Shown here piece by piece: positions 1-5,793 of a stretch of DNA of 5,793 nucleotides; the first letter of the stretch is position 1; each line of letters begins with the position of its first letter. The translations under genes and the position numbers were made by a program. The DNA comes from Pseudomonadota bacterium (GTDB lineage Bacteria > Pseudomonadota > Alphaproteobacteria > Rhodospirillales > Casp-alpha2): assembly GCA_022563215.1 (NCBI GenBank), contig JADFNT010000022.1:1-5793 (forward strand), read 5' to 3'. The notes below the pieces were generated by a model. The model saw only the letters and a list, made by a program, of their open reading frames with translations. It did no database searches and was not told the origin of the DNA.

Positions 1-10
1 CGTCGCGGTG

Positions 11-30
11 GGGATGCAACGAGGCATCCC
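11..30 (+). other. Leader hairpin upstream of rpoA
   Basis: A perfect 7-bp inverted repeat, GGGATGC (11-17) and GCATCCC (24-30), encloses a 6-base loop. It has no downstream T-run, so it is not a typical intrinsic terminator. It may shape or protect the mRNA between the upstream ribosomal gene (expected rpsK, not visible here) and rpoA. The pairing is seen directly; the role is inferred. Confidence 0.4.
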
Positions 31-75
31 AATCGTCGCCGTACCCGGGAGGGCAGGCGATAGGAAAATGGAAAA

Positions 76-89
76 GGCTCCCCCGAGCC
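76..89 (+). other. Small GC hairpin ahead of the rpoA ribosome-binding site
   Basis: GGCTC (76-80) pairs with GAGCC (85-89) around a CCCC loop. It lies 21 bases before the rpoA Shine-Dalgarno. It is short and could be chance in GC-rich DNA. No T-tract follows, so it is not called a terminator. Confidence 0.25.
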
Positions 90-110
90 ACGGATCAACG
101 TCGCGAGCGT

Positions 111-115
111 GAGGT
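111..115 (+). promoter_or_regulatory. Ribosome-binding site deciding the rpoA TTG start
   Basis: GAGGT at 111-115 sits 7 bases before TTG at 123. The rpoA frame stays open back to position 3, but that stretch has no ATG, GTG or other TTG codon. This Shine-Dalgarno-like site and the conserved MIQKNW start therefore both point to TTG 123. Confidence 0.7.
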
Positions 116-122
116 CACTAAA

Positions 123-1139
123 TTGATTCAAAAAAACTGGCAAGAACTGATTAAACCGACGAAACTAGACGTGCAACCGGGCGCCGATGCGTCGCGCACC
201 GCCACCATCGTCGCCGAGCCACTGGAACGAGGCTTTGGCCTGACCCTTGGCAATGCCTTAAGAAGGGTCTTGTTGTCGTCCCTGCAAGGGGCGGCGGTGA
301 CGTCGGTGCAGTTTGACGGCGTCCTGCACGAGTTTTCAGCCATCCCGGGCGTCCGCGAAGACGTCACGGACATTATCCTCAACATCAAGTCTCTCAACAT
401 CCGGATGTCCGCCGAGGGACCGAAGCGGATGACGCTGAAGGCTTCTGGCCCCGCCGAAGTCAAGGCCGCCGCCATCGAAACTGGCCCTGACATCGAAATC
501 ATGAATTCGGATCTGGTGCTTTGTCACCTGGACAAGGGTGCAAAGCTGAACATGGAACTGACCGTTGAAAACGGCAAAGGCTATGTGGCGGCGATCCAGA
601 ACCGGCCCGAGGACAGTCCCATCGGCTTGATCCCGGTGGATGCGGTGTTTTCCCCGGTGCGCAAGGTCACCTACAAGGTCGACAATACCCGCGTCGGCCA
701 GGTCACCGACCACGACAAGCTGAGCCTTGAAGTCACCACCAGCGGAGTCGTTACCCCCGACGACGCAGTGGCGTTGGCGGCCCGCATCCTTCAGGACCAA
801 TTGAGCCTGTTCATCAACTTCGAGGAACCGCAAAAGGCCCTCTCCGAAGAGCAGCAAGAAGAACTGCCGTTCAACAAGAACCTTTTGCGCAAGGTCGATG
901 AATTGGAGCTTTCGGTTCGTTCGGCCAATTGCCTGAAGAACGACAACATTATCTACATCGGCGATCTGGTCCAGAAAACCGAAACCGATATGCTGCGGAC
1001 TCCCAATTTCGGGCGCAAGTCGCTGAATGAAATCAAGGAAGTCCTGGGGCAGATGGGCCTTCATCTGGGTATGGAAATCCCCGATTGGCCGCCCGAGAAT
1101 ATCGAGGAATTGGCGAAAAAGCTGGAAGACCCCTTCTAA
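123..1139 (+). CDS. rpoA: DNA-directed RNA polymerase subunit alpha
   Basis: This 338-residue protein is the alpha subunit of RNA polymerase. It dimerises to nucleate beta/beta' assembly and contacts UP elements and activators. The N-terminal domain (about residues 1-235) has the family signature [20 protein letters not shown] near residues 34-53, including the R47-R48 pair, followed by [14 protein letters not shown] linker (about 236-250, rich in E and Q) leads to the C-terminal domain (about 251-322). There VRSANCLKN carries R266, N269 and C270, and [13 protein letters not shown] carries K299, S300 and E303. These match the E. coli DNA-contact residues R265, N268, C269, K298, S299 and E302 shifted by one. 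Length is normal for alphaproteobacteria. The start is TTG, supported by GAGGT at 111-115. rplQ follows after 155 bases, as in the alpha ribosomal operon. Confidence 0.98.
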   Translation: MIQKNWQELIKPTKLDVQPGADASRTATIVAEPLERGFGLTLGNALRRVLLSSLQGAAVTSVQFDGVLHEFSAIPGVREDVTDIILNIKSLNIRMSAEGPKRMTLKASGPAEVKAAAIETGPDIEIMNSDLVLCHLDKGAKLNMELTVENGKGYVAAIQNRPEDSPIGLIPVDAVFSPVRKVTYKVDNTRVGQVTDHDKLSLEVTTSGVVTPDDAVALAARILQDQLSLFINFEEPQKALSEEQQEELPFNKNLLRKVDELELSVRSANCLKNDNIIYIGDLVQKTETDMLRTPNFGRKSLNEIKEVLGQMGLHLGMEIPDWPPENIEELAKKLEDPF

Positions 1140-1141
1140 GA

Positions 1142-1168
1142 GCATTTTCCACGTCAGTGGAAACATGC
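1142..1168 (+). repeat. Palindromic hairpin directly after rpoA
   Basis: Just after the rpoA stop, GCAT (1142-1145) and TTTCCAC (1146-1152) pair with GTGGAAA (1157-1163) and ATGC (1165-1168). The loop is GTCA and C1164 is a single bulge, giving an 11-bp stem. No T-run follows, so read-through into rplQ is expected. It could be an mRNA-stabilising or processing stem, or one copy of a dispersed palindromic repeat of the kind common between alphaproteobacterial genes. The pairing is seen; the role is inferred. Confidence 0.55.
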
Positions 1169-1212
1169 GATAAGCCCGCGCGGCGCTTGAGCGGCCACAG
1201 GAAAAACTAGAG

Positions 1213-1240
1213 CGTTCCTTCGGCCCTAAAAGAAAGAACG
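1213..1240 (+). other. Imperfect hairpin in the rpoA-rplQ spacer
   Basis: CGTTCCTT (1213-1220) pairs with AAAGAACG (1233-1240) with one C/A mismatch, and C1221 can also pair with G1232. The loop is about 10 bases. It is weaker than the hairpin next to the rpoA stop. Confidence 0.25.
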
Positions 1241-1246
1241 AACAAC

Positions 1247-1272
1247 CGTGCGTGTAAAATGGCACGCGCACG
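1247..1272 (+). other. Hairpin just upstream of the rplQ ribosome-binding site
   Basis: CGTG (1247-1250) pairs with CACG (1269-1272), and CGTG (1251-1254) pairs with CACG (1263-1266). Two bases (1267-1268) are bulged and the loop is A/T-rich. It ends 8 bases before the AAGGAG of rplQ, so it could influence ribosome access, though it does not cover the site itself. Confidence 0.3.
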
Positions 1273-1280
1273 AAAGCAAA

Positions 1281-1286
1281 AAGGAG
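1281..1286 (+). promoter_or_regulatory. rplQ Shine-Dalgarno
   Basis: AAGGAG lies 8 bases before the ATG at 1295. This near-consensus site fits strong translation of a ribosomal protein gene and fixes its start. Confidence 0.8.
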
Positions 1287-1294
1287 CCTGAACC

Positions 1295-1729
1295 ATGCGT
1301 CACCGTCACGGCGCCCGCAAGCTGAACCGCACCAGTTCACACCGCAAAGCCATGTTTTCCAACATGGCGGTGTCTTTGCTGACCCACGAACAGATCAAGA
1401 CGACCCTGCCGAAGGCCAAGGAGCTCAGGCGCGTTGCCGACAGAATGATCACCCTCGGCAAGCGCGGCACCTTACCTGCCCGCCGCCGGGCGCACTCATA
1501 CCTGCGCGACGACAGCGCCGTGTCCAAACTTTTCGGAGCCCTGGCCGAACGCTACAAGGAACGAAGCGGCGGTTATACCCGGGTGATGAAGGCCGGGTTC
1601 CGGTATGGCGATAACGCGCCGATGGCGGTGATCGAACTGGTCGACCGGGACCCCGACGCCAAGGGCGCCGAAGACAAGGCTCGCCACGCCCTTGAGGCGG
1701 AAGCCGAGGGGTCGGGGGAGGCCGCTTGA
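1295..1729 (+). CDS. rplQ: 50S ribosomal protein L17 (bL17)
   Basis: A 144-residue protein of the large ribosomal subunit. The bL17 family signature is clear: [20 protein letters not shown] at residues 1-20, then [20 protein letters not shown] (31-50), MITLGKRG, and the late motif [20 protein letters not shown] (92-111) followed by VIELVDRDP. The core is strongly basic, as expected for an rRNA-binding protein. Residues from about 121 form an Ala/Glu-rich acidic tail, making the protein longer than the 127-residue E. coli form; such variable tails are common in this family. The ATG start is backed by AAGGAG at 1281-1286. It is the usual last gene of the alpha operon, and an intrinsic terminator lies about 35 bases beyond the stop. 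Confidence 0.98.
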   Translation: MRHRHGARKLNRTSSHRKAMFSNMAVSLLTHEQIKTTLPKAKELRRVADRMITLGKRGTLPARRRAHSYLRDDSAVSKLFGALAERYKERSGGYTRVMKAGFRYGDNAPMAVIELVDRDPDAKGAEDKARHALEAEAEGSGEAA

Positions 1730-3201
1730 TCCACCGTCTCCGGGATCATCGAATATCGATCGCAAGGGCAGCCCCGGTGGCTGCTTTTTGCCTTTTCAGA
1801 ACCCTTGGCGCGATGACCGCCCTGGCATGGGTGTTGGCCGCTTTCGACGCCCAGGCCGCCGAACGCCGGGTGCCCCGCACGCAAGCCGAGGTGCAGCTTT
1901 CTTTCGCCCCCCTGGTCAAGAAAGCCGCTCCCGCCGTGGTCAACATCTATGCCCGCAAGGTGGTGCAGGGACGTAGAAGCCTGCCGCTGTTCGACGACCC
2001 TTTTTTCCGCCGCTTTTTCGGCCAGGAATTCGGATTCAGGCAACCCCGAAAGCAGCAACAGAATTCCCTCGGCTCGGGCGTCATCGTGCGGGCCGACGGA
2101 CTGATCGTCACCAACAAGCACGTCATCGAGGGCGCCGATCAGATCAACGTGGTGCTGGCCGACCGGCGCGAATTCGCCGCCACCACGGTCCTCACCGATG
2201 ATCGCACGGACCTGGCGATCCTCAAGATCGAGGCCGGCGAGGATCCGCTGCCGGTGTTGGCGCTCCGCAATTCGGACGATCTCGAAGTCGGGGATCTGGT
2301 TCTCGCCATCGGCAATCCTTTCGGCGTCGGCCAGACGGTGACCAGCGGCATCGTCTCGGCGCTGGCCCGCACCCGGGTCACCTCGTCCGACCTTAATTTC
2401 TTCATCCAGACCGACGCCGCCATCAATCCGGGCAATTCCGGCGGCGCCCTGGTGAGCATGGACGGCAAGTTGGTCGGCGTGAACACCGCCATATTTTCAA
2501 AAAGCGGCGGTTCCCTCGGCATCGGTTTCGCCATCCCTTCGAACATGGTGCGCGCCGTGATCAACAGCCTTGCCGCCGGTGGCAAGCTGGTGCGGCCCTG
2601 GCTCGGGGCCTCGGGCCAGGGGGTGTCCCAGGACATCGCCACGTCTCTCGGCATGAAGCGGCCGACGGGCGTGCTGATAAACAGTGTCTATAAAGGCGGG
2701 GCCGCCAATAAGGCGGGGCTCCGGGTCGGCGACGTGGTGTTGGCCGTCAACGGCCATGAAGTCAACGACCCGAAGGGGCTGAGATACCGCATCGCCACGC
2801 TGCCGGTGGGTGAAACGGCGGCGCTCCGGGTGATGCGCAAGGACCGGACGATGGCGTTGAAGCTTTTGCTGGCCCCGCCGCCGGAAACCCCTTCGCCCAA
2901 TTTTACCGTCCTCACCGGACAGCAACCCCTGGCCGGTTCCAAGGTCGCCAACCTATCGCCGGCCTTGGCCGATGAATTCGGTCTCGATCCCTTCGTCAGC
3001 GGGGTGGTGGTGATCGAGATGACAAAGGGCTCGCCCGCCAACCGCTTAGGCTTCCGGTTGGGAGACCTGGTGCGGTCCGTCAACGGCAAGGACGTTGCCA
3101 ATGTAGCTCACCTTCGCTCGTTGATGTCGGTAAAGTCGAGCCGTTGGCATATTACCGTCGACCGCGGCGGCAAGGTGTTGAGCCTGACTATCAACGGTTG
3201 A
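1726..3201 (+). CDS. Periplasmic Do/HtrA-family serine endopeptidase (DegP/DegQ-like)
   Basis: An ATP-independent envelope protease, and likely chaperone, that handles misfolded exported proteins. Numbered from TTG 1726 it has 491 residues. The N-terminus is basic, with a hydrophobic stretch at about 26-40 and a likely signal-peptidase site after AQA (42-44). The trypsin-like domain (about 60-285) has the triad H132 (TNKHVIEG), D162 (DDRTDLAIL) and S238 (NPGNSGGAL), plus GNPFG at 196-200. The short LA-loop region (about 82-114) lacks the cysteines of E. coli DegP. PDZ1 spans about 290-385 and PDZ2 about 398-491. The start is uncertain. TTG 1726 overlaps the rplQ stop by 4 bases and has GGAGG at 1717-1721. 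GTG 1777 has AAGGG at 1764-1768 and gives a tidier signal peptide. ATG 1813 leaves a very short, uncharged leader and no clear ribosome site. Family certain; DegP versus DegQ orthology not resolved. Confidence 0.93.
   Translation: MIHRLRDHRISIARAAPVAAFCLFRTLGAMTALAWVLAAFDAQAAERRVPRTQAEVQLSFAPLVKKAAPAVVNIYARKVVQGRRSLPLFDDPFFRRFFGQEFGFRQPRKQQQNSLGSGVIVRADGLIVTNKHVIEGADQINVVLADRREFAATTVLTDDRTDLAILKIEAGEDPLPVLALRNSDDLEVGDLVLAIGNPFGVGQTVTSGIVSALARTRVTSSDLNFFIQTDAAINPGNSGGALVSMDGKLVGVNTAIFSKSGGSLGIGFAIPSNMVRAVINSLAAGGKLVRPWLGASGQGVSQDIATSLGMKRPTGVLINSVYKGGAANKAGLRVGDVVLAVNGHEVNDPKGLRYRIATLPVGETAALRVMRKDRTMALKLLLAPPPETPSPNFTVLTGQQPLAGSKVANLSPALADEFGLDPFVSGVVVIEMTKGSPANRLGFRLGDLVRSVNGKDVANVAHLRSLMSVKSSRWHITVDRGGKVLSLTING
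1764..1789 (+). terminator. Intrinsic terminator after rplQ (probable end of the alpha operon)
   Basis: GCAGCC (1768-1773) pairs perfectly with GGCTGC (1779-1784) around a CCGGT loop. The stem can continue through two G-U pairs and two A-U pairs (1764-1767 with 1785-1788). It is followed at once by TTTTT (1785-1789), and a second T-run lies at 1793-1796. Position and shape fit Rho-independent termination of the ribosomal operon. It lies inside the open frame of the following protease, where it would encode part of the signal-peptide region. Translation starting upstream could interfere with hairpin formation. Confidence 0.7.
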
Positions 3202-3228
3202 ATTTCGACGAGGTTCGCCGGGCCCGGA

Positions 3229-3257
3229 TTGGCCCCGTCCAGGATAATGCGCTAACG
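3229..3257 (+). promoter_or_regulatory. Weak promoter-like sequence upstream of the dienelactone hydrolase gene
   Basis: TTGGCC (3229-3234) is followed after 17 bases by CTAACG (3252-3257), inside the 121-base gap between the protease stop and the hydrolase start. The -35 part is good and the -10 part is poor. An A/T-rich stretch (about 3273-3320) follows, which would be the untranslated leader. The call rests on position and partial consensus only. Confidence 0.3.
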
Positions 3258-3309
3258 TCACCCCAATGGCGTTTTTCGATAACCTAATAAGAAACCAAAA
3301 AAATTTACC

Positions 3310-3314
3310 GGAGG
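3310..3314 (+). promoter_or_regulatory. Shine-Dalgarno deciding the hydrolase start at 3323
   Basis: GGAGG lies exactly 8 bases before ATG 3323. The in-frame ATG at 3266 has no such site and would add 19 residues outside the conserved fold. This favours 3323 as the true start. Confidence 0.8.
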
Positions 3315-3322
3315 ATTTAACC

Positions 3323-4018
3323 ATGAGCGGCAAGGAAATCACCATCAACGCCGCCGATGGCGGCGATTTCATGGGCTATTTGGCGCCGCCTCAATCGGGA
3401 AGCGGCCCGGGTGTCGTGGTCATCCAGGAGATTTTCGGCGTCAATGACGTCATGCGCGGCATTACCGACAGCTTCGCCGAGGCCGGCTACATGGCTCTTT
3501 GCCCCGACCTTTTCTGGCGCCAGGAGCCGGGCATTCAGTTGACAGACCAATCGGAAGAGGAATGGGCCCGGGCGTTCGAACTGTTCAACGGTTTCGACTT
3601 GGACAAAGGGGTCCAGGATCTGGATTCGACCATCGAGACCCTGCGCGGCCTTGATGGCTGTTCCGGCAAGGTGGGCACCGTCGGGTTTTGCCTCGGCGGC
3701 CGGCTGGCGTTTCTCACGGCGACGCGGACCAAGGCCGACGCCGCGGTCAGCTATTACGGGGTGATGCTGACGGAACATATCGGCGAGACGATCAACGCGC
3801 CGCTGATCCTCCATGTTCCCACAGAGGACGAGTTCGTGACCCCCGAACAGCAGGCGGAAGTCCGCGCGGCGCTGGAAGGCAACGACAAGGTTGCGATTTA
3901 CGATTACCAGGGCCAAGGCCACGCCTTTGCCCGTGTCGGCGGACAACATTACCACCAGCCTTCCGCCGAGGCCGCCCGGGAACGCACCCTCGACCTGTTC
4001 AAGACGCATCTGGGCTGA
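3323..4018 (+). CDS. Dienelactone hydrolase family protein
   Basis: A 231-residue cytosolic alpha/beta-hydrolase of the dienelactone hydrolase (carboxymethylenebutenolidase) family. Classic members hydrolyse dienelactones formed in chloroaromatic degradation, but many chromosomal relatives have unknown substrates. The Cys-Asp-His triad is complete: C123 in the nucleophile elbow GFCLGG, D169 in PTEDEFVTP and H200 in GQGHAF. E36 in VVVIQEIFGV matches the glutamate that activates the cysteine in the Pseudomonas enzyme. The conserved CPDLFWR follows at 60-66. Length is normal for the family, with no signal peptide. The start is taken at ATG 3323 for its GGAGG, not the in-frame ATG at 3266. rarA follows after 24 bases, so the two are probably cotranscribed. 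No aromatic-degradation genes lie nearby, so the physiological substrate cannot be stated. Confidence 0.92.
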   Translation: MSGKEITINAADGGDFMGYLAPPQSGSGPGVVVIQEIFGVNDVMRGITDSFAEAGYMALCPDLFWRQEPGIQLTDQSEEEWARAFELFNGFDLDKGVQDLDSTIETLRGLDGCSGKVGTVGFCLGGRLAFLTATRTKADAAVSYYGVMLTEHIGETINAPLILHVPTEDEFVTPEQQAEVRAALEGNDKVAIYDYQGQGHAFARVGGQHYHQPSAEAARERTLDLFKTHLG

Positions 4019-4042
4019 TCGCGGCCGGGGGCCGGAGAAGAC

Positions 4043-5332
4043 ATGAGTACGCTCTTCGAATCCGGCGCCCCGCGCCCCCTGGCCGACCGCCTGCGTCCGA
4101 AGAACCTTTCCGAAGTCGTCGGACAGGACCACCTGCTTTCCGGCGACGGGCCGATTTCCCGGATGGTGGAATCGGGGAAGCTCAGCTCGATCATCCTTTG
4201 GGGCGCGCCGGGCACCGGCAAGACCACTATCGCCTGGTTGTTGGCGGATATTTCGGATTTGCATTTCGAACGCCTGTCGGCGGTGTTCTCCGGCGTCGCC
4301 GACTTGCGCAAAATTTTCGAAACGGCGCGGAAAAAACGCGAAATGGGTCAAGGAACCCTGCTTTTCGTTGACGAAATCCATCGTTTCAACCGCGCCCAGC
4401 AGGACGGGTTCCTTCCCTATGTGGAGGACGGCACCGTGATCCTGGTCGGCGCGACGACGGAAAATCCGTCGTTCGAACTCAACGCCCCGCTTTTGTCCCG
4501 GACCCAGGTGCTGGTGCTGAACCGGCTCGGCGACGGATCGCTGGAAGAACTGCTGGTCCGGGCCGAAAAACTGGAAGGCCGGGTCCTTCCCCTGGACGCC
4601 GATGCAAGGGCCGCGCTCCGCGCCATGGCCGACGGCGACGGGCGGTACCTCTTGAACATGGTCGAATCGGTGTTGGCGCTGCCCGATGCGCCGCTCATCG
4701 ACACCGCCCAGTTGACCGAGGTGGTGCAGCGGCGCGTGCCGCTTTACGACAAGTCGCGGGAGGGTCATTACAACCTCATCAGCGCGCTCCATAAATCGCT
4801 TCGCGGATCGGACACCGACGCGGCGCTTTATTGGCTGGCCAGGATGCTGGCCGGCGGCGAAGACCCCCGCTATATCGCCCGCCGCCTGGTCCGTTTCGCT
4901 TCCGAGGACATCGGCCTCGCCGATCCGCAGGCCCTGATGCAATCCATTGCCGCCTGGGAGGCTTATGAGCGCCTGGGCTCGCCGGAAGGCGATCTGGCGA
5001 TCGCCCAATGCGTGATTTATCTGGCCACGGCGCCCAAATCCAACGCCGCCTACAGGGCCGAAAAGATGGCCGCCAAAGCGGCCCGGGAAACGGGATCCCT
5101 CGATCCGCCGAAACATATCCTCAACGCGCCGACCGGCTTGATGAAGGACTTAGGCTACGGCGCCGGTTACGAATACGACCACGACACCGAAGAAGGCTTT
5201 TCCGGCCAGAACTATTTTCCCGAAGGCATGGCGCGGGCGCGCTTCTATGAGCCCGGTGATAAGGGGTTCGAGCGGGAAATCGCCAAACGGCTCGATTACT
5301 GGGATAAACTGCGCCGCGAAAAAAAGGACTAG
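4043..5332 (+). CDS. rarA: Replication-associated recombination protein A (AAA+ ATPase RarA/MgsA)
   Basis: A 429-residue AAA+ ATPase related to clamp-loader subunits and eukaryotic WRNIP1. It acts at stalled replication forks and single-strand gaps. The N-terminus has the typical RPLADRLRPKNLSEVVGQDHLL (11-32). Walker A is GAPGTGKT (54-61), Walker B LLFVDEIHRF (106-115) and sensor 1 GATTENPSFEL (136-146). A candidate arginine finger is R153 in PLLSRTQV, and R201 in GDGRYLLN is a likely sensor 2. The C-terminal tetramerisation half shows the family strings KSLRGSDTDAALYWLARML (251-269) and ARRLVRFASEDIGLADPQAL (279-298), then NAPTGLMKDLGYG (361-373) and QNYFPEGM (389-396). Length is normal and the gene is intact. 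GGAG at 4034-4037 precedes the ATG by 5 bases, and a 5-bp hairpin (4022-4034) abuts it. Identification is secure. Confidence 0.97.
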   Translation: MSTLFESGAPRPLADRLRPKNLSEVVGQDHLLSGDGPISRMVESGKLSSIILWGAPGTGKTTIAWLLADISDLHFERLSAVFSGVADLRKIFETARKKREMGQGTLLFVDEIHRFNRAQQDGFLPYVEDGTVILVGATTENPSFELNAPLLSRTQVLVLNRLGDGSLEELLVRAEKLEGRVLPLDADARAALRAMADGDGRYLLNMVESVLALPDAPLIDTAQLTEVVQRRVPLYDKSREGHYNLISALHKSLRGSDTDAALYWLARMLAGGEDPRYIARRLVRFASEDIGLADPQALMQSIAAWEAYERLGSPEGDLAIAQCVIYLATAPKSNAAYRAEKMAAKAARETGSLDPPKHILNAPTGLMKDLGYGAGYEYDHDTEEGFSGQNYFPEGMARARFYEPGDKGFEREIAKRLDYWDKLRREKKD

Positions 5333-5385
5333 CCGCCGCTTTCGTCCGGCCTAGCCATTGTCCATGAAAACAGGAAAAGACAAAG

Positions 5386-5793
5386 ATGATCGCCAGCCTC
5401 GCTGAACTCATCATCCTCGGCCTGATCGTCGATTGGCTTTTCCGCAAGCTGACGATCCCAGGTCTGGTCGGGATGCTGCTGTTGGGGGTCCTGTTCGGCC
5501 CCTACGTGCTGGGCTGGATGAGCCCGGACCTTCTTGCCGCCTCGAACGATTTCCGCCTGATCGCCCTGATCGTGATTCTTTTGAGGGCGGGGTTCGAACT
5601 CAGCAAGGACAGCCTGAACCGGGTCGGCGGCCGGACCCTGGTGCTGTCCGCGGTGCCGGCGTTTGTCGAGGGCGCGGCGGTGACCCTCCTGGGCCCGCCG
5701 TTGACCCTCCTGGGCCCGCCGTTGTTGGGGCTCACGTACATGGAATCGGCGATTCTGGGATCGGTGCTGGCGGCGGTATCGCCGGCGGTGGTG
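5386..5793 (+). CDS. Cation:proton antiporter-like membrane protein, 5' part only
   Basis: The gene has its start in the window and runs off the end, leaving 136 codons with no stop. The product is very hydrophobic. Likely membrane segments are about 4-18, 26-45, 58-72, 84-103 and 119-136. The strings PGLVGMLLLGVLFGP (25-39), ALIVILLRAGFELS (60-73) and LAAVSPAVV (128-136) resemble the first half of monovalent cation:proton antiporters (Na+/H+ exchanger family), which exchange Na+ or K+ for H+ across the inner membrane. The ion-binding acidic motif would lie beyond the window, so ion specificity is unknown. ATG 5386 follows AGGA (5372-5375) by 10 bases; an in-frame stop at 5365-5367 rules out an earlier start. 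The 53-base gap after rarA has no clear terminator. Residues 100-113 are a tandem TLLGPPL duplication. Confidence 0.8.
   Translation, partial: MIASLAELIILGLIVDWLFRKLTIPGLVGMLLLGVLFGPYVLGWMSPDLLAASNDFRLIALIVILLRAGFELSKDSLNRVGGRTLVLSAVPAFVEGAAVTLLGPPLTLLGPPLLGLTYMESAILGSVLAAVSPAVV
5681..5724 (+). repeat. Exact in-frame 21-base tandem duplication in the antiporter gene
   Basis: Two identical 21-base units lie head to tail at 5683-5703 and 5704-5724. The identity extends 2 bases upstream (TG at 5681-5682). Each encodes TLLGPPL, so the frame is kept and seven residues are added (100-106 and 107-113). The repeat sits at the end of a membrane segment before LGLTYMESAILG. Complete identity, including third codon positions, points to a very recent event or an assembly/sequencing artefact. 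Confidence 0.9.

Noticed and set aside
1..63. Tail of rpsK at the window start (an open frame ending at TAG 61-63)
   Set aside because: The translation does not show the conserved S11 ending (CRPPKRRRV type), so I treat this stretch as intergenic.
336..1340. A 334-codon minus-strand open frame over rpoA
   Set aside because: It is antisense to a certain rpoA, its protein resembles no family I know, and it reads as a shadow of the sense codons.
1692..1976. A 94-codon plus-strand open frame overlapping the end of rplQ and the start of the protease
   Set aside because: Its product is low-complexity (Arg, Gly, Pro) with no family features, while the other frame continues into a clear protease domain.
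3218..3235. A GC palindrome after the protease stop considered as a terminator
   Set aside because: The continuous palindrome CCGGGCCCGG leaves no room for a loop, the alternative stem has only 5 pairs, and no T-run follows.
3266..3322. An extended hydrolase start at ATG 3266
   Set aside because: There is no Shine-Dalgarno before it, the 19 added residues are not part of the family fold, and ATG 3323 has a perfect GGAGG at 8 bases.
4022..4034. CGGCC/GGCCG hairpin between the hydrolase and rarA considered as a terminator
   Set aside because: It has a 5-bp stem with a 3-base loop and no T-tract, and it sits in a 24-base gap between genes that look cotranscribed.
3317..5116. A 599-codon open frame on the minus strand across the hydrolase and rarA genes
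   Set aside because: It lies wholly antisense to two well-identified genes, has no recognisable domain, and is rich in Arg, Gly and His as expected from the reverse complement of GC-rich codons.
5364..5405. A 13-codon open frame starting at ATG 5364, before the antiporter
   Set aside because: It is out of frame with the antiporter, overlaps its start, and has no ribosome-binding site.

Overview
The window looks like chromosomal core DNA from a GC-rich (roughly 60% by eye) alphaproteobacterium, most likely a Rhodospirillales-type organism. The RpoA N-terminus (MIQKNW...) and the order rpoA, rplQ, Do-type protease, rarA fit that group. This is inferred from protein character and gene order; no search was run. 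All genes are on the + strand.

Layout: positions 1-122 are a non-coding leader with two small hairpins, probably the spacer after rpsK, which lies outside the window. rpoA (123-1139, TTG start) and rplQ (1295-1729) are the distal end of the ribosomal alpha operon. A 155-base spacer rich in inverted repeats separates them. An intrinsic terminator (1764-1789) follows rplQ by about 35 bases. It falls inside the apparent 5' end of the next frame, a periplasmic Do/HtrA serine protease with two PDZ domains (1726-3201), so the protease start and the source of its transcription are uncertain. A short intergenic stretch with a weak promoter-like sequence leads to a dienelactone hydrolase family enzyme (3323-4018). 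This is followed after 24 bases by the AAA+ replication-maintenance ATPase RarA (4043-5332). The window ends inside a membrane cation:proton antiporter-like gene (from 5386), which carries an exact in-frame 21-base tandem duplication.

Functionally this is housekeeping DNA: transcription and translation (RpoA, L17), envelope protein quality control (Do protease), a small cytosolic hydrolase, stalled-fork maintenance (RarA) and ion homeostasis (antiporter). I see no mobile element, CRISPR array, tRNA, rRNA or defence system. The points most worth a second look are the terminator inside the protease 5' end, the tandem duplication in the antiporter, the palindromic rpoA-rplQ spacer and the TTG start of rpoA.
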